Source: Stercorarius parasiticus | Lineage: Eukaryota; Chordata; Aves; Charadriiformes; Stercorariidae | Direction: 5' to 3' | Assembly: GCA_013396915.1 (NCBI GenBank) | Contig: VWZL01006771.1 | Span: 2,560,653-2,624,652, forward strand | Length of the DNA: 64,000 bases | In this document: positions 43,001-52,124 of the stretch, piece by piece | Layout: every line of letters starts with the position of its first letter | Position numbering within the stretch: position 1 is the stretch's first letter | Position numbers and translations under genes: made by a program | Notes under the pieces: generated by a model | Databases searched by the model: none | The model's input: only the letters and a program-made list of their open reading frames with translations | What the model was told of the DNA's origin: nothing

Positions 43001-46000
43001 ATTATTAATATTACTATTTTCTGTATTGTTCATGTGCTGACCATTACTATCAGATTTTTTAGGTGCTCTTTTTTTAATAACCCTATCTTTCTTTTCTTCA
43101 CTTTTCTGCAGATTTCCATACGTACCAGAGACCTTTAGGAGGTGACTAAAGGAATTAAAGAAGCTAAAAGGTCTGTCATACGTTCTCCTAGAGCTCTCAC
43201 AGGGAGTATTCTCCATGCTTTTGTATGACGGATATTTTGCTTTTTTAGCCCAGAACCCAGATTCAGAATTTGATGGTGCGCAATCATTGCTGTGAACATG
43301 TTCAACGCCGACTATCACAGCTGCCCCATTAACCGTCCTTCCCACTGTATGCTGATCCTGGCTTTTCACGGTTCCTAAAATTGAAGATAAAGTTTTACTT
43401 ATCCTTGACGCTGGTGCTTCCTCTTCCACAGATTTTTGTAACAAGCTGGTTTTCTCCTCATTCGTGCTGTTACTCAATTCTTTACTGAAGCAGCAGCCCA
43501 TGTTTAGTAGCGTCAGAGGAGTCTTCTCACGGCAAATCACCTTCCTCTATACACCAAACTAATTTTCTACTGCTACTGAGGAGACAAGCCAACACCCAGC
43601 TGCCAAAAATAGCACACTTAAAAACCATGCAGGGGTTCATATGTCATTGCCACTCAAAGTCCAAATCCCAGTTGCTGAGCAATGTTTCAGTATTTCATCA
43701 TATGCACTGTAATATTCAAGCCAAATAATTCTCCTAATGAGATTACAGTCTGTTTACAAGTATTACCAAGTCTTATGAACTTCCATTGTTTAATTTCCTG
43801 AAGAGTTTCCTTCATCCAAATCATTAAAATATTTAAATGACATCTTTCACAACGTCCATGTGTGCCAAAAAACTGCCTGCCTTCAGATTTAATACAACTC
43901 TGGCTTTCTATACAAGGATAAACGCGGTCTGGCTTCACACGTTTAAATCTGATTCGAAAAACTAAACCAGTGGAAGCTATCAGGATCAAACTTTTTGGAC
44001 TGTTTTCTCCTCCTCCTCCCTTCCCCCAGAGCTGAACCTACACCAAGATTACTTCTTTAGGAAAAACAGGCTAAAGATAGATAAGACCTCATGTATTCCA
44101 TTGAACAGTCACTGTACGTTATCAGAAGCTAATTCTGTTCCAAGCCTTTTTTTATTCGCTATCTGCATGAAAAAAAAAAATACATAATACCTCAGTGACT
44201 TACAAGCACTGCAACGGGCCTCACGATCATCTAGCCATCTCATGGTAGTGTGGCAGGATTAATTATAATTAACCGCTCAAAAATGTATGTATTCTTTAAC
44301 AAAAAAAAAAACTCAAATGGATTTAACAGGTAGTTTGACTAAATGCTACTTCTTCCATGAGTCTGTCTCCAGAATAAGCTTTCTTTGTTGTAGGTAAACA
44401 GATTTATTTCAGACCTTATAGTAGCTAGAGCATCTTTATACACATGTATTTACATATTGGAAGACTTCTACTACTGTAAGTCCCTTTACTTGCTAAAAAA
44501 AGTGCTTGTTTCTTCAAAAATAAAAAACCAATAAAAGAGCCAAAAGTATCCAGCAACCTTTTCTGCTCTAAACAGAGTTGTTCTTATTTGCCTTTACACA
44601 ACCTTACATCACTCAGACCTCCTCTCAAATCCATTGCTGTTATTTCAAATCTGGACCCCATCCTTCAGAGAGCTCACAGACTGTACCACTACAGCACCAC
44701 CACTCTGTTACTGAAAAGATGCTGAAAACACAGAAGAAAGTAAGAAGAGACAGACCCTTAAACTGTATTTCAAATGCTCTTTCAGCTGTACATTGAACTG
44801 AATGCTATTTTTCAATTGGTTGTGCACCTAATGTCCAGTTTTATCACGATGTACTTGACAGTTTTAAGTTAGCCTGGCAACTTGCCTTCATTGTATTCAT
44901 ATAGCAGTATAGAGGGGTACTAAGGCTAATTAAAGCAGTTGCCTTTCAACTAACTAGTAAGAGATCTATTTTAATTTCTACTGTAAACCATGCTTGCAGG
45001 GTAAAGGCTGCTTAACATACAGAGATCCATGCTCTGATATTCCACTATCGTTATTTTTTTTTTGCATGATTATCATTGTGACTTATTTTAAAGCTGCTTT
45101 CATGGCAAGTCACATAGTCTACATAAGGCTTAATATATGATTCAGACTTATCTATGTTGTCTATATGGTCCCTGTCACTGCCACACTGCAAAACTTCTGC
45201 TTGATTTCCAAAATTCTAAGAAAAAAATTCAGTCTTTACCAGAGAAGCCCACAGTCACCTATTCCTTTCAATCTCCTTCACTTACTTCACTTGTGACAGA
45301 AAATTTACTACTGTCAACATAGAAATAAATTAAGCATCAGTTCCTCTTTTACTTATTCATATCTAGTTGGTAAATTAAGTTAACATCTGTTTAGACTCAT
45401 GAACCAAAGAAGAAGCAAACATTTTTTTGTTTTCTGTTGTCACCTGAAGATTGAGTAAAAAAACAATGCTGCACTGAACCACAGGAAGCAGAACAAGGCT
45501 GGATTAAAATCAGGTAGAAGAGAATGTGAAAAAAAGCTCGTGCTATCCCAAACTGTCCACAATCTTATGATAATAACTTGCAAGTACAAGGTAGTACTGA
45601 ACAAGTGCAGAAGCACTCTAGAAATTCAGGTATTTCAACTTCAGTCTGCACTGCAGTCACTATGAAGCGGTCCTGCAGTAGTAACAGTAGAGTTCACATT
45701 TGACAGCATAAAACAGACTAGAAGTGAATGTCTCCTCCTTATACAGTGTGAAATGCTTCTATTCTCTTCTCTGAAGCTTTTGCAAGGTACTCGAATATTT
45801 ACTTTGAGTCATTTCTTATCCTACTACTTTTTATAAATACGCTATGTAACACAAAAAAAAGAGCAACGCTGTAATATAGTTGCCAATGTAGCTTTTTCAC
45901 CCCAGACAAGTATTCTGCTCATAAGACAAATAAATCACAAAAAAAATAATGCGCTTTAGACTCTTAAACACAGGTTATCATATACTGAAATGTCATATAA

Positions 46001-49000
46001 ATTCAAGTGCCATAGGCAGACTCAGATTTGTATACACGAAAGAACCTTATTGGCTAACTTTCAGGAGAAGCCTCCTATTCACCACCAATCCTCTGACCAT
46101 AAAAAAAAAAGATAGCTGAACTGACAAGGGAATGCATTCCCTCCTCGGCAAGTCTGCTTTGAAACTGCCAAGTAAGAAAAGAGGAAGACTACCCTGCCTT
46201 TCCCCCAGCTTATCCAAGATGTGAAGCCTCAAAGTGCCTGCAGATATATTGTTCTTAAGGATAGGAAGCCTGATGCATCATTGCTGCCATCTGCTGCATT
46301 TTTTTTAATTCTCCCATGAGACGAAGTTATTCAACATGCTTGGATCCAGACTTAAAACTATGCCAAGTCACTCCTCTCTTTAGCATTCCCTGGAACCAAG
46401 AACACGGAAAGGGGGAGGGGGTTACTGATAATAGGTTTTTTTTGAAGGCCACAGGCAAACAATTCAGCTGTTTTTAATGTCAGCATAAAGTCACAGTACT
46501 ACTTGCAAACCTACAACTATTCAGAGAACTCCCTCATCAGGTAAACAAATCACAAGATTTTTCCTTCTGTGATTTAACCATTACTAACTACGTGCCTTCT
46601 AGAGAGGAACTAAGTGCCTTTAAGAGACAGACCAGGGCAAAGTCCACTTTTCCAGTGCCTTAACAAGCACTTCTGCTATCACCTAATGGGGAGAAAATGG
46701 GTGAAGCAGTTCAGGCAAGTAGAAACTTCTTCCAGTTTTCCCATGCCCTTGTCCTTAGTGCAAAGGCACATTTTGTACTTGTTCCTTTGGTTTTATCTAA
46801 GAGTTCCAGGGATAACTTCTATTTTTAAGCACCTATAGTGCACATTCATTAAGTCACATTTCTCAATACCATTTATTGTGGGATCACCATTAAAAAACCA
46901 ACAGTAACACAAATTTAAGCAGAAAACACCACACTGTTGTTATGCTACATCACCTGAGGTTGGCCGTTTAACTTTCAAGACTCAGTAAGTCTTAAAAACC
47001 TCCTGGCTAAGCTAAACACCACCACCTGACTTGAAAAGCACTTCAACAAAATTTGTGCTCTGTTACTTCAGAGCCCAGCTCAGCTGGGGGGTGGCTTTTA
47101 TTTATTTTGTTTTTTTTCCTTTATATATTTTGGCTGTGCTCTAGTACTCATCTACTCAATAGGTTTTCCCTCTCCATGAAACAAAACTGCTCTGAAGCAG
47201 CACTTTCATAACCTGAACAATTTTTTTTTTTAGTAAGTATTTTAGTCCTATGTCCTGTGCACACCTACGCAGAAGGCAAGAAGTCAACATGCTTATTAAG
47301 AGGAGTATCCCTCCCCATCTACTTTCATTTCTACATGTACCTATTCCTTGTCAAGGAATAAGGGTTTATCTTATAGACCTAAGTTTGAAAATATAGTCTA
47401 GCTTTAAAGTTACAATAGCACAAGTTGAAACAGTCCTTAAAATCTTCTGACATCTAACTTCATTTATCCTTTTCCTGTGATGAAGCCATGCAATCATAAC
47501 TAGTCCTGAAGAAACAGTGATTATCCTGCACTCCCAGGCCATACCTGATGCTATGCCCACTGCTAGGTAACATTAAAGAAAAGAGCAGCATCATTCCTGC
47601 AGGTTTTTGGAAACAGCTGATCAGATTGCTTAACTTTCCCTCCAATATATACAGGTTAAATGGACTGTTAAGAGTTTAAATACACATTTTACATATTAAA
47701 GCAATGAAATATTAGCATTAGAAATCAACTGCAGGTGCAGAACTATTCAGCACTTTTCTTACAGTCTAAATGTACAATAATGTCACAGAAAGAGCCAACA
47801 CCAAGCAGTACTGATCCTTCATGATGCTGATACCGTGCATGTTCAGTTTAAGGACTAATCCTCCCATCTCTCATTTAAAGCTATTCACGATCTCTTGAAT
47901 TATTAAATATCACCTACATGTTACACAAACTGCTACTTCACTCTTAATTAGCACATACTGCGTGTAATACCGCGTATTGTCAAATGATCTGAGGATTATA
48001 TGCTATACTGAATTTTCACTAAACTGTTACACAGGGTCCCATATTAAACTAGTAAATCTGATTTCCTCAGTCCCTTTTTATTCTATGAGACTTATTCTTG
48101 AATGGGTTGCAAAAGATTTTTGAACAACATAAGCTAGCAACTCTAAGCCCGAGACATTCTTCCATATTACTTTCTATGAAAAACATTTTAGGAAGTACAA
48201 TTAAATCCCATGTTAAATTTTCAGACTTGCTAGCTATTTTTCTTGTGCTTAGAATCGACAATATGATTGAACTTGTATTTACAGTACCTATAAGCACTGA
48301 CAAAAACCAGCATACCACATCGGTTTGAATGGCCATTAACAGAAGCCCATGGCAGCACCTGATAATTATTCAACCAGAGAGAGAATGGGGGATGCTCCTA
48401 TTGCCATCAGTCAGCAAGTTCAAACAGCCCCATGGTAATATCCTCCACCACAACACACCAACTTTCACAGAACCTGTTGCTGCTTGATGGCAAGAATCCC
48501 TTATGAAGGCAATTTCAAATTTCTAGATCAAGTCTTGGATTCAGCCAATCAAGGAAAAATTCTTTGGTCCTTGGAAAGCGCTCTGAGACGCCACATATTC
48601 AAATGTGGGTCCTTGGAAAGCGCTCTGAGACGCCACATATTCAAATGTGGGCATGTCAGGGGAAGAGTTTAGGAAGAGCAAGGAGAAAGACTGTGCCTTT
48701 AGCACTAAAGGTTAGTTAAGTCCTGTCTGGCAGACACAGGTCACATAAGCTACCTCCACCATGGGATTTGGGTCTTGGTCTCTTCCCTTGGAGAATAATC
48801 TTGAATTTCTAGCAGCACAGTGTTACTGATTGAAAAGGAAACACAAGTGAGTCAAAGGGAGTGAAACATTTCTTACGCACTGACTTTCCTGGGTCCAGTC
48901 TGACAAGGGCTTTCTCAGAAACAGTAATTGTCATCAGAATGCAAAAAGAAAAATAATCCAATGATAGATGTCACCTGAAGTGACAAAGCCCACCTCTAAA

Positions 49001-52000
49001 TTAAAGAAAAAGCTGGAAATACTATTTAACTCCTAAATTTATCAAAGCTAAGAATTTGCTAGACTCCTCTAAATAATCTACCTCCGATTTGTAAGTGTAA
49101 GTAAGCTACTATTAACAAGAAATTTATGAGGATCCTCAAGTTGCCAATTTCCTTCAATTGACTTGCCTGCAAAACTACTGAAATTCTGCTGTTAAATACT
49201 ACTGAAATCAGCCAAATTCACGAGGAGCTGTTGTTGGAAGTGAACCGTACTGGGCTTGCAATCAATCTACATTAGGGATTAAACAGCATATAGTTTTATA
49301 GCTACTTCAAGGCAAAAGAAATGACTTTGACTCCCTCACCATGAGGTTAAGCCTTTGCAAACTGTTAGTAAACAAGTGACCTCTCTATCACGAACATAAG
49401 CAACTCTGGAAAATGATTTCTGAAGTGTTCCATCACAACATCAAAACTTCTGCTTTGATTCAGTCACTACTGACTATCTGTTCAACATTACAACATGTGT
49501 TAAGTTTTGTTCCTGCTGAAGAAAACTGACTGACTAAAGTCATAATTAGGGAAATGTATTTATTGTTAATATTTAAAGATATAACAAAAAATACTTTATA
49601 TAATCACTTCAGAATTAAGACTACCATGCTGGGAGTTATTTTTCCAGGATCTACAGAGGTGTATCAAGATTTACAGTAGAAATTCTACAACTTTCCTCCT
49701 GAACTGCCACAAAAGCACTCTGACTAGCTATCACCAGATTCTAGAACCGCATAGCCAGAATAGCTAGGGAATGTAATTCAGCAAATTTCTTTCAGGTCTA
49801 TAAAAAAAGGCTCCTAGAAATCTCACTAGATACCGTAGCAGTATGGTCCCTTATCAAACACCCACTGAAGGGATCATCACAGACATGGATCTATACCTTT
49901 ACGCAGTCTAACCCTCTGATCTCAAAATAATTAAGACACACAAGAAACAGCAGGTGATTTTCAGTTAACCTGAAGCATGTACTTGCTAAATGCAATCAAA
50001 TCAGGACTTCAGAAGTTTTTCTCCTTCCTATCGTGTTTTTGGAAAGATGAAAGTGATCTTAGTTTAGATGAAACTATTTTAGTTTGCTAACTTCTTCCTG
50101 TACTCCATGAAGCCAGGACAAGAGGTAATGGGCACAAACTTGAGCATAGGAAGCTCCACCTAAACATGAGGAGGACCTTCTTTACTTTGAGGGTGGTAGA
50201 GCACTGGAACAGGCTGCCCAGAGAGGCAGCGGAGTCTCCGTCTCTGGAGACATTCAAAACCCGCCTGGATGCGTTCCTGTGCAACATGCTCTAGGTGACC
50301 CTGCTCTGGCAGGGGGGTTGGACCAAATGATCTCCAGAGGTCCCTTCCAACCCTATGATTCTAGGAAGTTCTTCTTGAACTATAGCCTTGTTCCCAAAAC
50401 TTGCAATTGAGGTCCTGAAGCACTGGCAAAATATGTTCATGCAAGCATGCCATTATGGAAGGGACGATCTTGAAAATAACACTTTTAAGAGCATGTATTG
50501 GCCATGATTCTCGTACAACAAAACGACCTCCTGATGCTGTGCATATAAGAGTATGATACTGATTTAACTTAAAAAAGCTTAATAACCTACAGGTCTCATC
50601 TTTTTGGAATAAAATATTCAGCAAAGGGAAAGCTTTAATCTCAAAATAATTACTTATTTGAAACGCACCATTATAACACTATGGATACATTCCAAGATAC
50701 TAAAATTGACATTAGCTCCTCTACTAAGGAAGGGAGCAGACAGATTTTCTGATCTTGAAAGAAATAGTTACTCTCTTTCTCCAAGTAAGTACAAAAGAAC
50801 AGAAATTAGGATTTAGATCCAAGTTTACATGTAGTTTTATAAAAAAAAATCTAGTATGACAAATTAAAAGAACTATCATCAATGTGAAGACTAATCAAAC
50901 CACCTTTAATACTACTGCACCTGTTGAAAGTACATTGCCAATTCCAAGCTTTTGAAGCAAATCTGCAAGAGTCTTTCTTACTCAGGCTTACACACTGGTT
51001 TCTTGGAATTAATGCCTCGAGTACAGGAAAAAAAAATTTTAAAAACCACGACAGCTTAACTTTCAAAAGTATGGCACAAAAGTGGGTTCAACTTTTTCCT
51101 CTACTGTCAAATAGACAAAATTCACATCTGAGAAAAGTAGAACAGAGCAGAAAAGAACACAGAAGAAAAAAAAAGGGGGGGGGTAACGACAAACAAAAAC
51201 CCCACCAGCTTGCTTAGCAAAGAAAAGCACAAGTTCAGAGCGTTTTTCAAAATGTTCCTTAGTGCTTGGTGCAAGGTAAGTCAAAGCAGCAAGCATCTGC
51301 TGCTTAGCATAGCACAGGTCAAGTGCCCAGCTGAACATGCACTGAAACCAAACCCTTCAAGATGTCCCAAGCAGAAACATTCATCCCAATATACAGTTAA
51401 TGATCAAAGATGAAAATATAATGTTATGAGTAGAGTTTACACACAAATCAAGTATTCAGTCTTCTCAAAGACAGATGTAACATTTACTGCAACAGATATA
51501 CACACAGTACTATCTGCTGTATGATCTGCCAAAAGCATTCCATAAAGCAACTTACTGGATCCTGCACAGTAGCACAGAAGCAGCAGCACGTGCCATTTGG
51601 CAGAACTGACTGAGCAAAATTCCTGTTACAGAAAGCAATTTCCTATTTGTATGGGTTTGTACGTTTTTCAATTACAGATACACGCCAAGTGCATTTCCTG
51701 CGTTTTCCTCACATGCTAACATGTGAGCTAGAACCTAACTCAAGACTGGTAATACAATTCCTGCATAGCCTAAAAAGCCCTGTACCTTAAATCAGTGCAA
51801 ACTGTTGTAACTTGCAGTTTATTTAAATCCCCTGTAGGGCTGACGAAAAGCTAAGTTGAGGGTCCCACTGGGTATGGAGAATTAGCCACCTTTGACAGCT
51901 CTGTTCTAGCACTTTATGTTGCAATGCTATCAACTGTCTTCTGAAGTGTTCTGAGATACAATTTTGATTAAGACATAGTAAAAAACAAAATAAATCACTG

Positions 52001-52124
52001 TTTCATGCAACACAACAGGGGAATATGTAATCATAGTACTTACTAGATGAGAACCGTCTTTAACTTCTTGTACTTGCTGCACCTGCGGTTCAGCCACAAC
52101 TTTAGTGTCCTGATCAGAAGTCAT
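18772..52124 (-). CDS. LARP4B: LARP4B, La-related protein 4B (whole coding span, 16 exons, canonical isoform)
   Basis: The gene encodes a cytoplasmic mRNA-binding protein of the La-related family. Family members bind poly(A)-binding protein and 3' UTR sequences and support mRNA stability and translation. Joining the 16 coding exons listed below (total 2,181 nt with stop) gives 726 residues, close to the human length of about 738. Domains in order: PAM2w motif at residues 35-42 (LNPNAKVW), La motif at about 141-220 (includes [19 protein letters not shown]), RRM at about 224-298 (starts RCIVILRE), then a low-complexity tail ending STPPKSPQ. The tail block [12 protein letters not shown] separates LARP4B from LARP4, which has KLSYAEVCQ there. 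All exon phases agree and all junctions are GT-AG except one GC-AG. The ATG at 52,122-52,124 gives MTSDQD, matching the known start, although its Kozak context is weak (C at -3, A at +4). The identification is very secure; exon edges are inferred from consensus and phase. Confidence 0.97.
19054..19594 (-). other. LARP4B: LARP4B intron between coding exons 15 and 16
   Basis: GTAAGT donor and ttcacag acceptor; no other feature seen. Confidence 0.93.
19595..19706 (-). CDS. LARP4B: LARP4B coding exon 15
   Basis: This 112-nt exon has the acceptor gaatccttacag and donor GCCATA then GTAAGTGA, phase 2 to phase 0. It encodes [20 protein letters not shown] and [11 protein letters not shown], the latter identical to human. 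Confidence 0.95.
19707..20377 (-). other. LARP4B: LARP4B intron between coding exons 14 and 15
   Basis: GTAAGC donor and cttacag acceptor; no other feature seen. Confidence 0.92.
20378..20502 (-). CDS. LARP4B: LARP4B coding exon 14
   Basis: This 125-nt exon has the acceptor tttcctccttcag and donor TCTGA then GTAAGCAC, phase 0 to phase 2. It encodes [20 protein letters not shown] through [11 protein letters not shown]. It is the least conserved exon relative to human but keeps DAS, REP and ERSPSP in order. Confidence 0.9.
20503..23047 (-). other. LARP4B: LARP4B intron between coding exons 13 and 14
   Basis: GTGAGT donor and ccttcag acceptor. Contains the CR1 copy at 21,560-22,103. Confidence 0.92.
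21560..22103 (+). mobile_element. CR1 LINE 3' end with intact tail
   Basis: The copy runs from caaggccccacctcgagtac to the terminal attctatgattctat in plus orientation, opposite to LARP4B, in the intron between coding exons 14 and 13. It still codes in part for the CR1 ORF2 C-terminus (for example [29 protein letters not shown]). It is less eroded than the other copies, so probably younger. Confidence 0.95.
23048..23212 (-). CDS. LARP4B: LARP4B coding exon 13
   Basis: This 165-nt exon (55 codons) has the acceptor ctattccag and donor AAAGA then GTGAGTAA. It encodes a proline-rich run ([20 protein letters not shown]) then [20 protein letters not shown]. It begins RGQ where human has SSQ, so the acceptor could be a few bases off, but only this choice keeps the frame. 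Confidence 0.95.
23213..26080 (-). other. LARP4B: LARP4B intron between coding exons 12 and 13
   Basis: GTGAGT donor and attccag acceptor. AT-rich, with short A and T runs and nothing else recognised. Confidence 0.92.
26081..26126 (-). CDS. LARP4B: LARP4B coding exon 12
   Basis: This 46-nt exon has the acceptor tttcccttag and donor TTTACA then GTGAGTGT, phase 2 to phase 0. It encodes [15 protein letters not shown], matching human KNSFGYRKKREEKFT. Confidence 0.95.
26127..27618 (-). other. LARP4B: LARP4B intron between coding exons 11 and 12
   Basis: GTGAGT donor and cccttag acceptor. A T-rich low-complexity tract lies near 27,060-27,100. Confidence 0.92.
27619..27873 (-). CDS. LARP4B: LARP4B coding exon 11
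   Basis: This 255-nt exon has the acceptor tttgtag and donor GAGGAAG then GTGAGTGT, phase 2 to phase 2. It encodes [39 protein letters not shown] and a basic stretch ending GLGRGR. It is a low-complexity Arg/Ser-rich region of the C-terminal half. Confidence 0.96.
27874..28390 (-). other. LARP4B: LARP4B GC-AG intron between coding exons 10 and 11
   Basis: The intron starts GCAAGT instead of GTAAGT and ends tttgtag. It is 517 nt long with no other feature. Confidence 0.92.
28391..28497 (-). CDS. LARP4B: LARP4B coding exon 10, ending at a GC donor
   Basis: This 107-nt exon encodes [20 protein letters not shown] through LRQYPPRN. The donor reads AACAG then GCAAGT, a GC-AG type splice site: joining at this point gives AG+G (Arg) and continues NPSKSH exactly as in human LARP4B. 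No GT donor nearby keeps the frame and the conserved residues. Phase 0 to phase 2. Confidence 0.94.
28498..31695 (-). other. LARP4B: LARP4B intron between coding exons 9 and 10
   Basis: GTAAGT donor and ttctttag acceptor. Contains a C/T homopolymer junction near 29,850 and no recognised repeat or gene. Confidence 0.92.
31696..31905 (-). CDS. LARP4B: LARP4B coding exon 9
   Basis: This 210-nt exon (70 codons) has the acceptor ctcctttgcag and donor CATTG then GTAAGTCT. It encodes [20 protein letters not shown], then a Tyr/Pro/Gln-rich segment ([17 protein letters not shown]) ending SYLDPSL. It follows the RRM and is conserved with human. Confidence 0.97.
32255..32308 (-). CDS. LARP4B: LARP4B coding exon 8 (RRM end)
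   Basis: This 54-nt exon (18 codons) has the acceptor ctttcttaaag and donor ATTAAG then GTAAATAG. It encodes [18 protein letters not shown], the last RRM helix and strand. Human has AYKYLREEV, a conservative K to R change. Confidence 0.96.
32309..32901 (-). other. LARP4B: LARP4B intron between coding exons 7 and 8
   Basis: GTAACA donor and cttaaag acceptor. Contains the CR1 tail remnant. The neighbouring intron 31,906-32,254 is 349 nt and featureless. Confidence 0.92.
32705..32760 (-). mobile_element. Short CR1 3' tail remnant
   Basis: tcatagaatggtttcggtta followed by gaagggaccttaaagatcac is the inverted 3' terminus of a CR1 element, cut short at about 56 bp. It lies in the intron between coding exons 8 and 7. 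Confidence 0.8.
32902..33012 (-). CDS. LARP4B: LARP4B coding exon 7 (RRM core)
   Basis: This 111-nt exon (37 codons) has the acceptor ccttag and donor CAGCAG then GTAACACT. It encodes [20 protein letters not shown], then [14 protein letters not shown], the central RRM strands and helix. It is nearly identical to the human segment. Confidence 0.97.
33013..33663 (-). other. LARP4B: LARP4B intron between coding exons 6 and 7
   Basis: GTAAGTG donor and ccttag acceptor; nothing else seen. The next intron (33,768-34,346) is similar. Confidence 0.92.
33664..33767 (-). CDS. LARP4B: LARP4B coding exon 6 (La motif to RRM junction)
   Basis: This 104-nt exon has the acceptor ttctctcttag and donor ATTGAA then GTAAGTG, phase 1 to phase 0. 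It encodes [15 protein letters not shown], the end of the La motif, then [16 protein letters not shown], the first RRM strand and helix. Confidence 0.96.
34347..34483 (-). CDS. LARP4B: LARP4B coding exon 5 (La motif core)
   Basis: This 137-nt exon has the acceptor tctcccaacag and donor TGAGAT then GTAAGTAA, phase 2 to phase 1. It encodes [20 protein letters not shown] and continues through [11 protein letters not shown] to DLIVEVLR. These are the hallmark winged-helix residues of the La motif. Confidence 0.97.
34484..35379 (-). other. LARP4B: LARP4B intron between coding exons 4 and 5
   Basis: GTATGT donor and cccaacag acceptor; nothing else seen. Confidence 0.92.
35380..35461 (-). CDS. LARP4B: LARP4B coding exon 4 (start of La motif)
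   Basis: This 82-nt exon has the acceptor aattaatag and donor TCTAG then GTATGTAT, phase 1 to phase 2. It encodes [17 protein letters not shown] followed by KKTLEFCLS, the first helix of the La motif. Confidence 0.95.
35462..37681 (-). other. LARP4B: LARP4B intron between coding exons 3 and 4
   Basis: GTAAGA donor and attaatag acceptor. The short open frames near 37,342-37,722 are antisense or intronic and unconvincing. The intron at 37,844-38,034 is only 191 nt. Confidence 0.9.
37682..37843 (-). CDS. LARP4B: LARP4B coding exon 3
   Basis: This 162-nt exon has the acceptor ctgctgcag and donor ACAG then GTAAGAGA, phase 1 to phase 1. It encodes the acidic linker [16 protein letters not shown] through [13 protein letters not shown], aligned with the human segment beginning SDANGDGDQ. 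The linker lies between PAM2w and the La motif and has no recognisable fold. Confidence 0.95.
38035..38182 (-). CDS. LARP4B: LARP4B coding exon 2 (PAM2w exon)
   Basis: The acceptor is tttttgtag before 38,182 (phase 0) and the donor is GAAG then GTATGAAT (phase 1). It reads [16 protein letters not shown] and onward. LNPNAKVW is the PAM2w form of the PABP-binding motif, with Trp in place of the usual Phe, as known in LARP4-type proteins. Both the canonical exon 1 and the giant exon join it in frame. Confidence 0.95.
38183..40105 (-). other. LARP4B: Intron between the giant exon and the PAM2w exon
   Basis: GTAAGTATT donor at the end of the giant exon and tttttgtag acceptor at 38,183, both phase 0. 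A slightly GC-richer patch lies at about 39,420-39,610; no coding segment was identified in it. Confidence 0.75.
40106..43501 (-). CDS. Giant 1,132-codon open exon beginning MGCC, probable alternative N-terminus of LARP4B
   Basis: This is one uninterrupted reading frame of 3,396 nt in AT-rich DNA where chance frames close within tens of codons, so it is certainly coding or very recently coding. The start is the first ATG after a good splice acceptor, in a good context (AAACATGG), with an in-frame TAG at 43,547-43,549. Residues 1-4 are MGCC, fitting N-myristoylation at Gly2 and palmitoylation at Cys3 and Cys4. Residues 16-21 (EKTSLL) form an acidic dileucine signal, and 137-149 are a basic cluster. 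The body is rich in Ser, Glu and Asn, without membrane segments, and probably disordered. The last 120 residues are richer in Trp (1038, 1051, 1073, 1124, 1126). It ends DKDEF at a consensus donor (TTT then GTAAGTATT) in phase 0, matching the acceptor of the PAM2w exon at 38,182. I do not recognise the protein family. It could instead be a nested gene, but the splice-compatible end favours a LARP4B isoform of about 1,831 residues. Confidence 0.9.
43502..43575 (-). other. Candidate 5' UTR and splice acceptor of the giant exon
   Basis: On the minus strand a pyrimidine-rich stretch ending in ctcctcag precedes position 43,575, which would be the first base of the exon. The 74 nt to the MGCC start contain several stops and no upstream ATG. 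If coding exon 1 (phase-0 end at 52,044) were spliced here, the first codon read would be TAG. An alternative is that a transcript starts in this region, but no TATA box or CpG island is evident. Confidence 0.55.
48566..48651. repeat. Perfect 42-bp tandem duplication
   Basis: A unit beginning ggtccttggaaagcgctctg and ending caaatgtgg is repeated twice with no mismatch. Each unit contains a short inverted repeat (CCACAT, attcaa, ATGTGG). It lies in the intron between coding exon 1 and the giant exon. Confidence 0.95.
50105..50364 (+). mobile_element. CR1 LINE 3' fragment
   Basis: Plus-oriented CR1 3' end, including gagcactggaacaggctgcc, caaatgatctccagaggtcc and the tail ccctatgattcta. It sits in the intron upstream of the giant exon, opposite to LARP4B. 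Confidence 0.92.

Larger units (their letters stand above)
43576..52043 (-). other. LARP4B: Intron upstream of the giant exon
   Basis: Begins with the GTAAGT donor of coding exon 1. Contains the 42-bp duplication, a CR1 copy and an A/G homopolymer junction near 51,175. No further coding exon was recognised. Confidence 0.75.

Noticed and set aside
40106..43501. Retrocopy or viral origin for the giant frame
   Set aside because: No poly(A) tail, flanking duplication or viral domain is visible, and its end is a working-type splice donor in the right phase. A decayed retrocopy would not stay open for 1,132 codons.
48484..48672. 62-codon frame with repeated [13 protein letters not shown]
   Set aside because: The repeated peptide only reflects the 42-bp DNA duplication in an intron.
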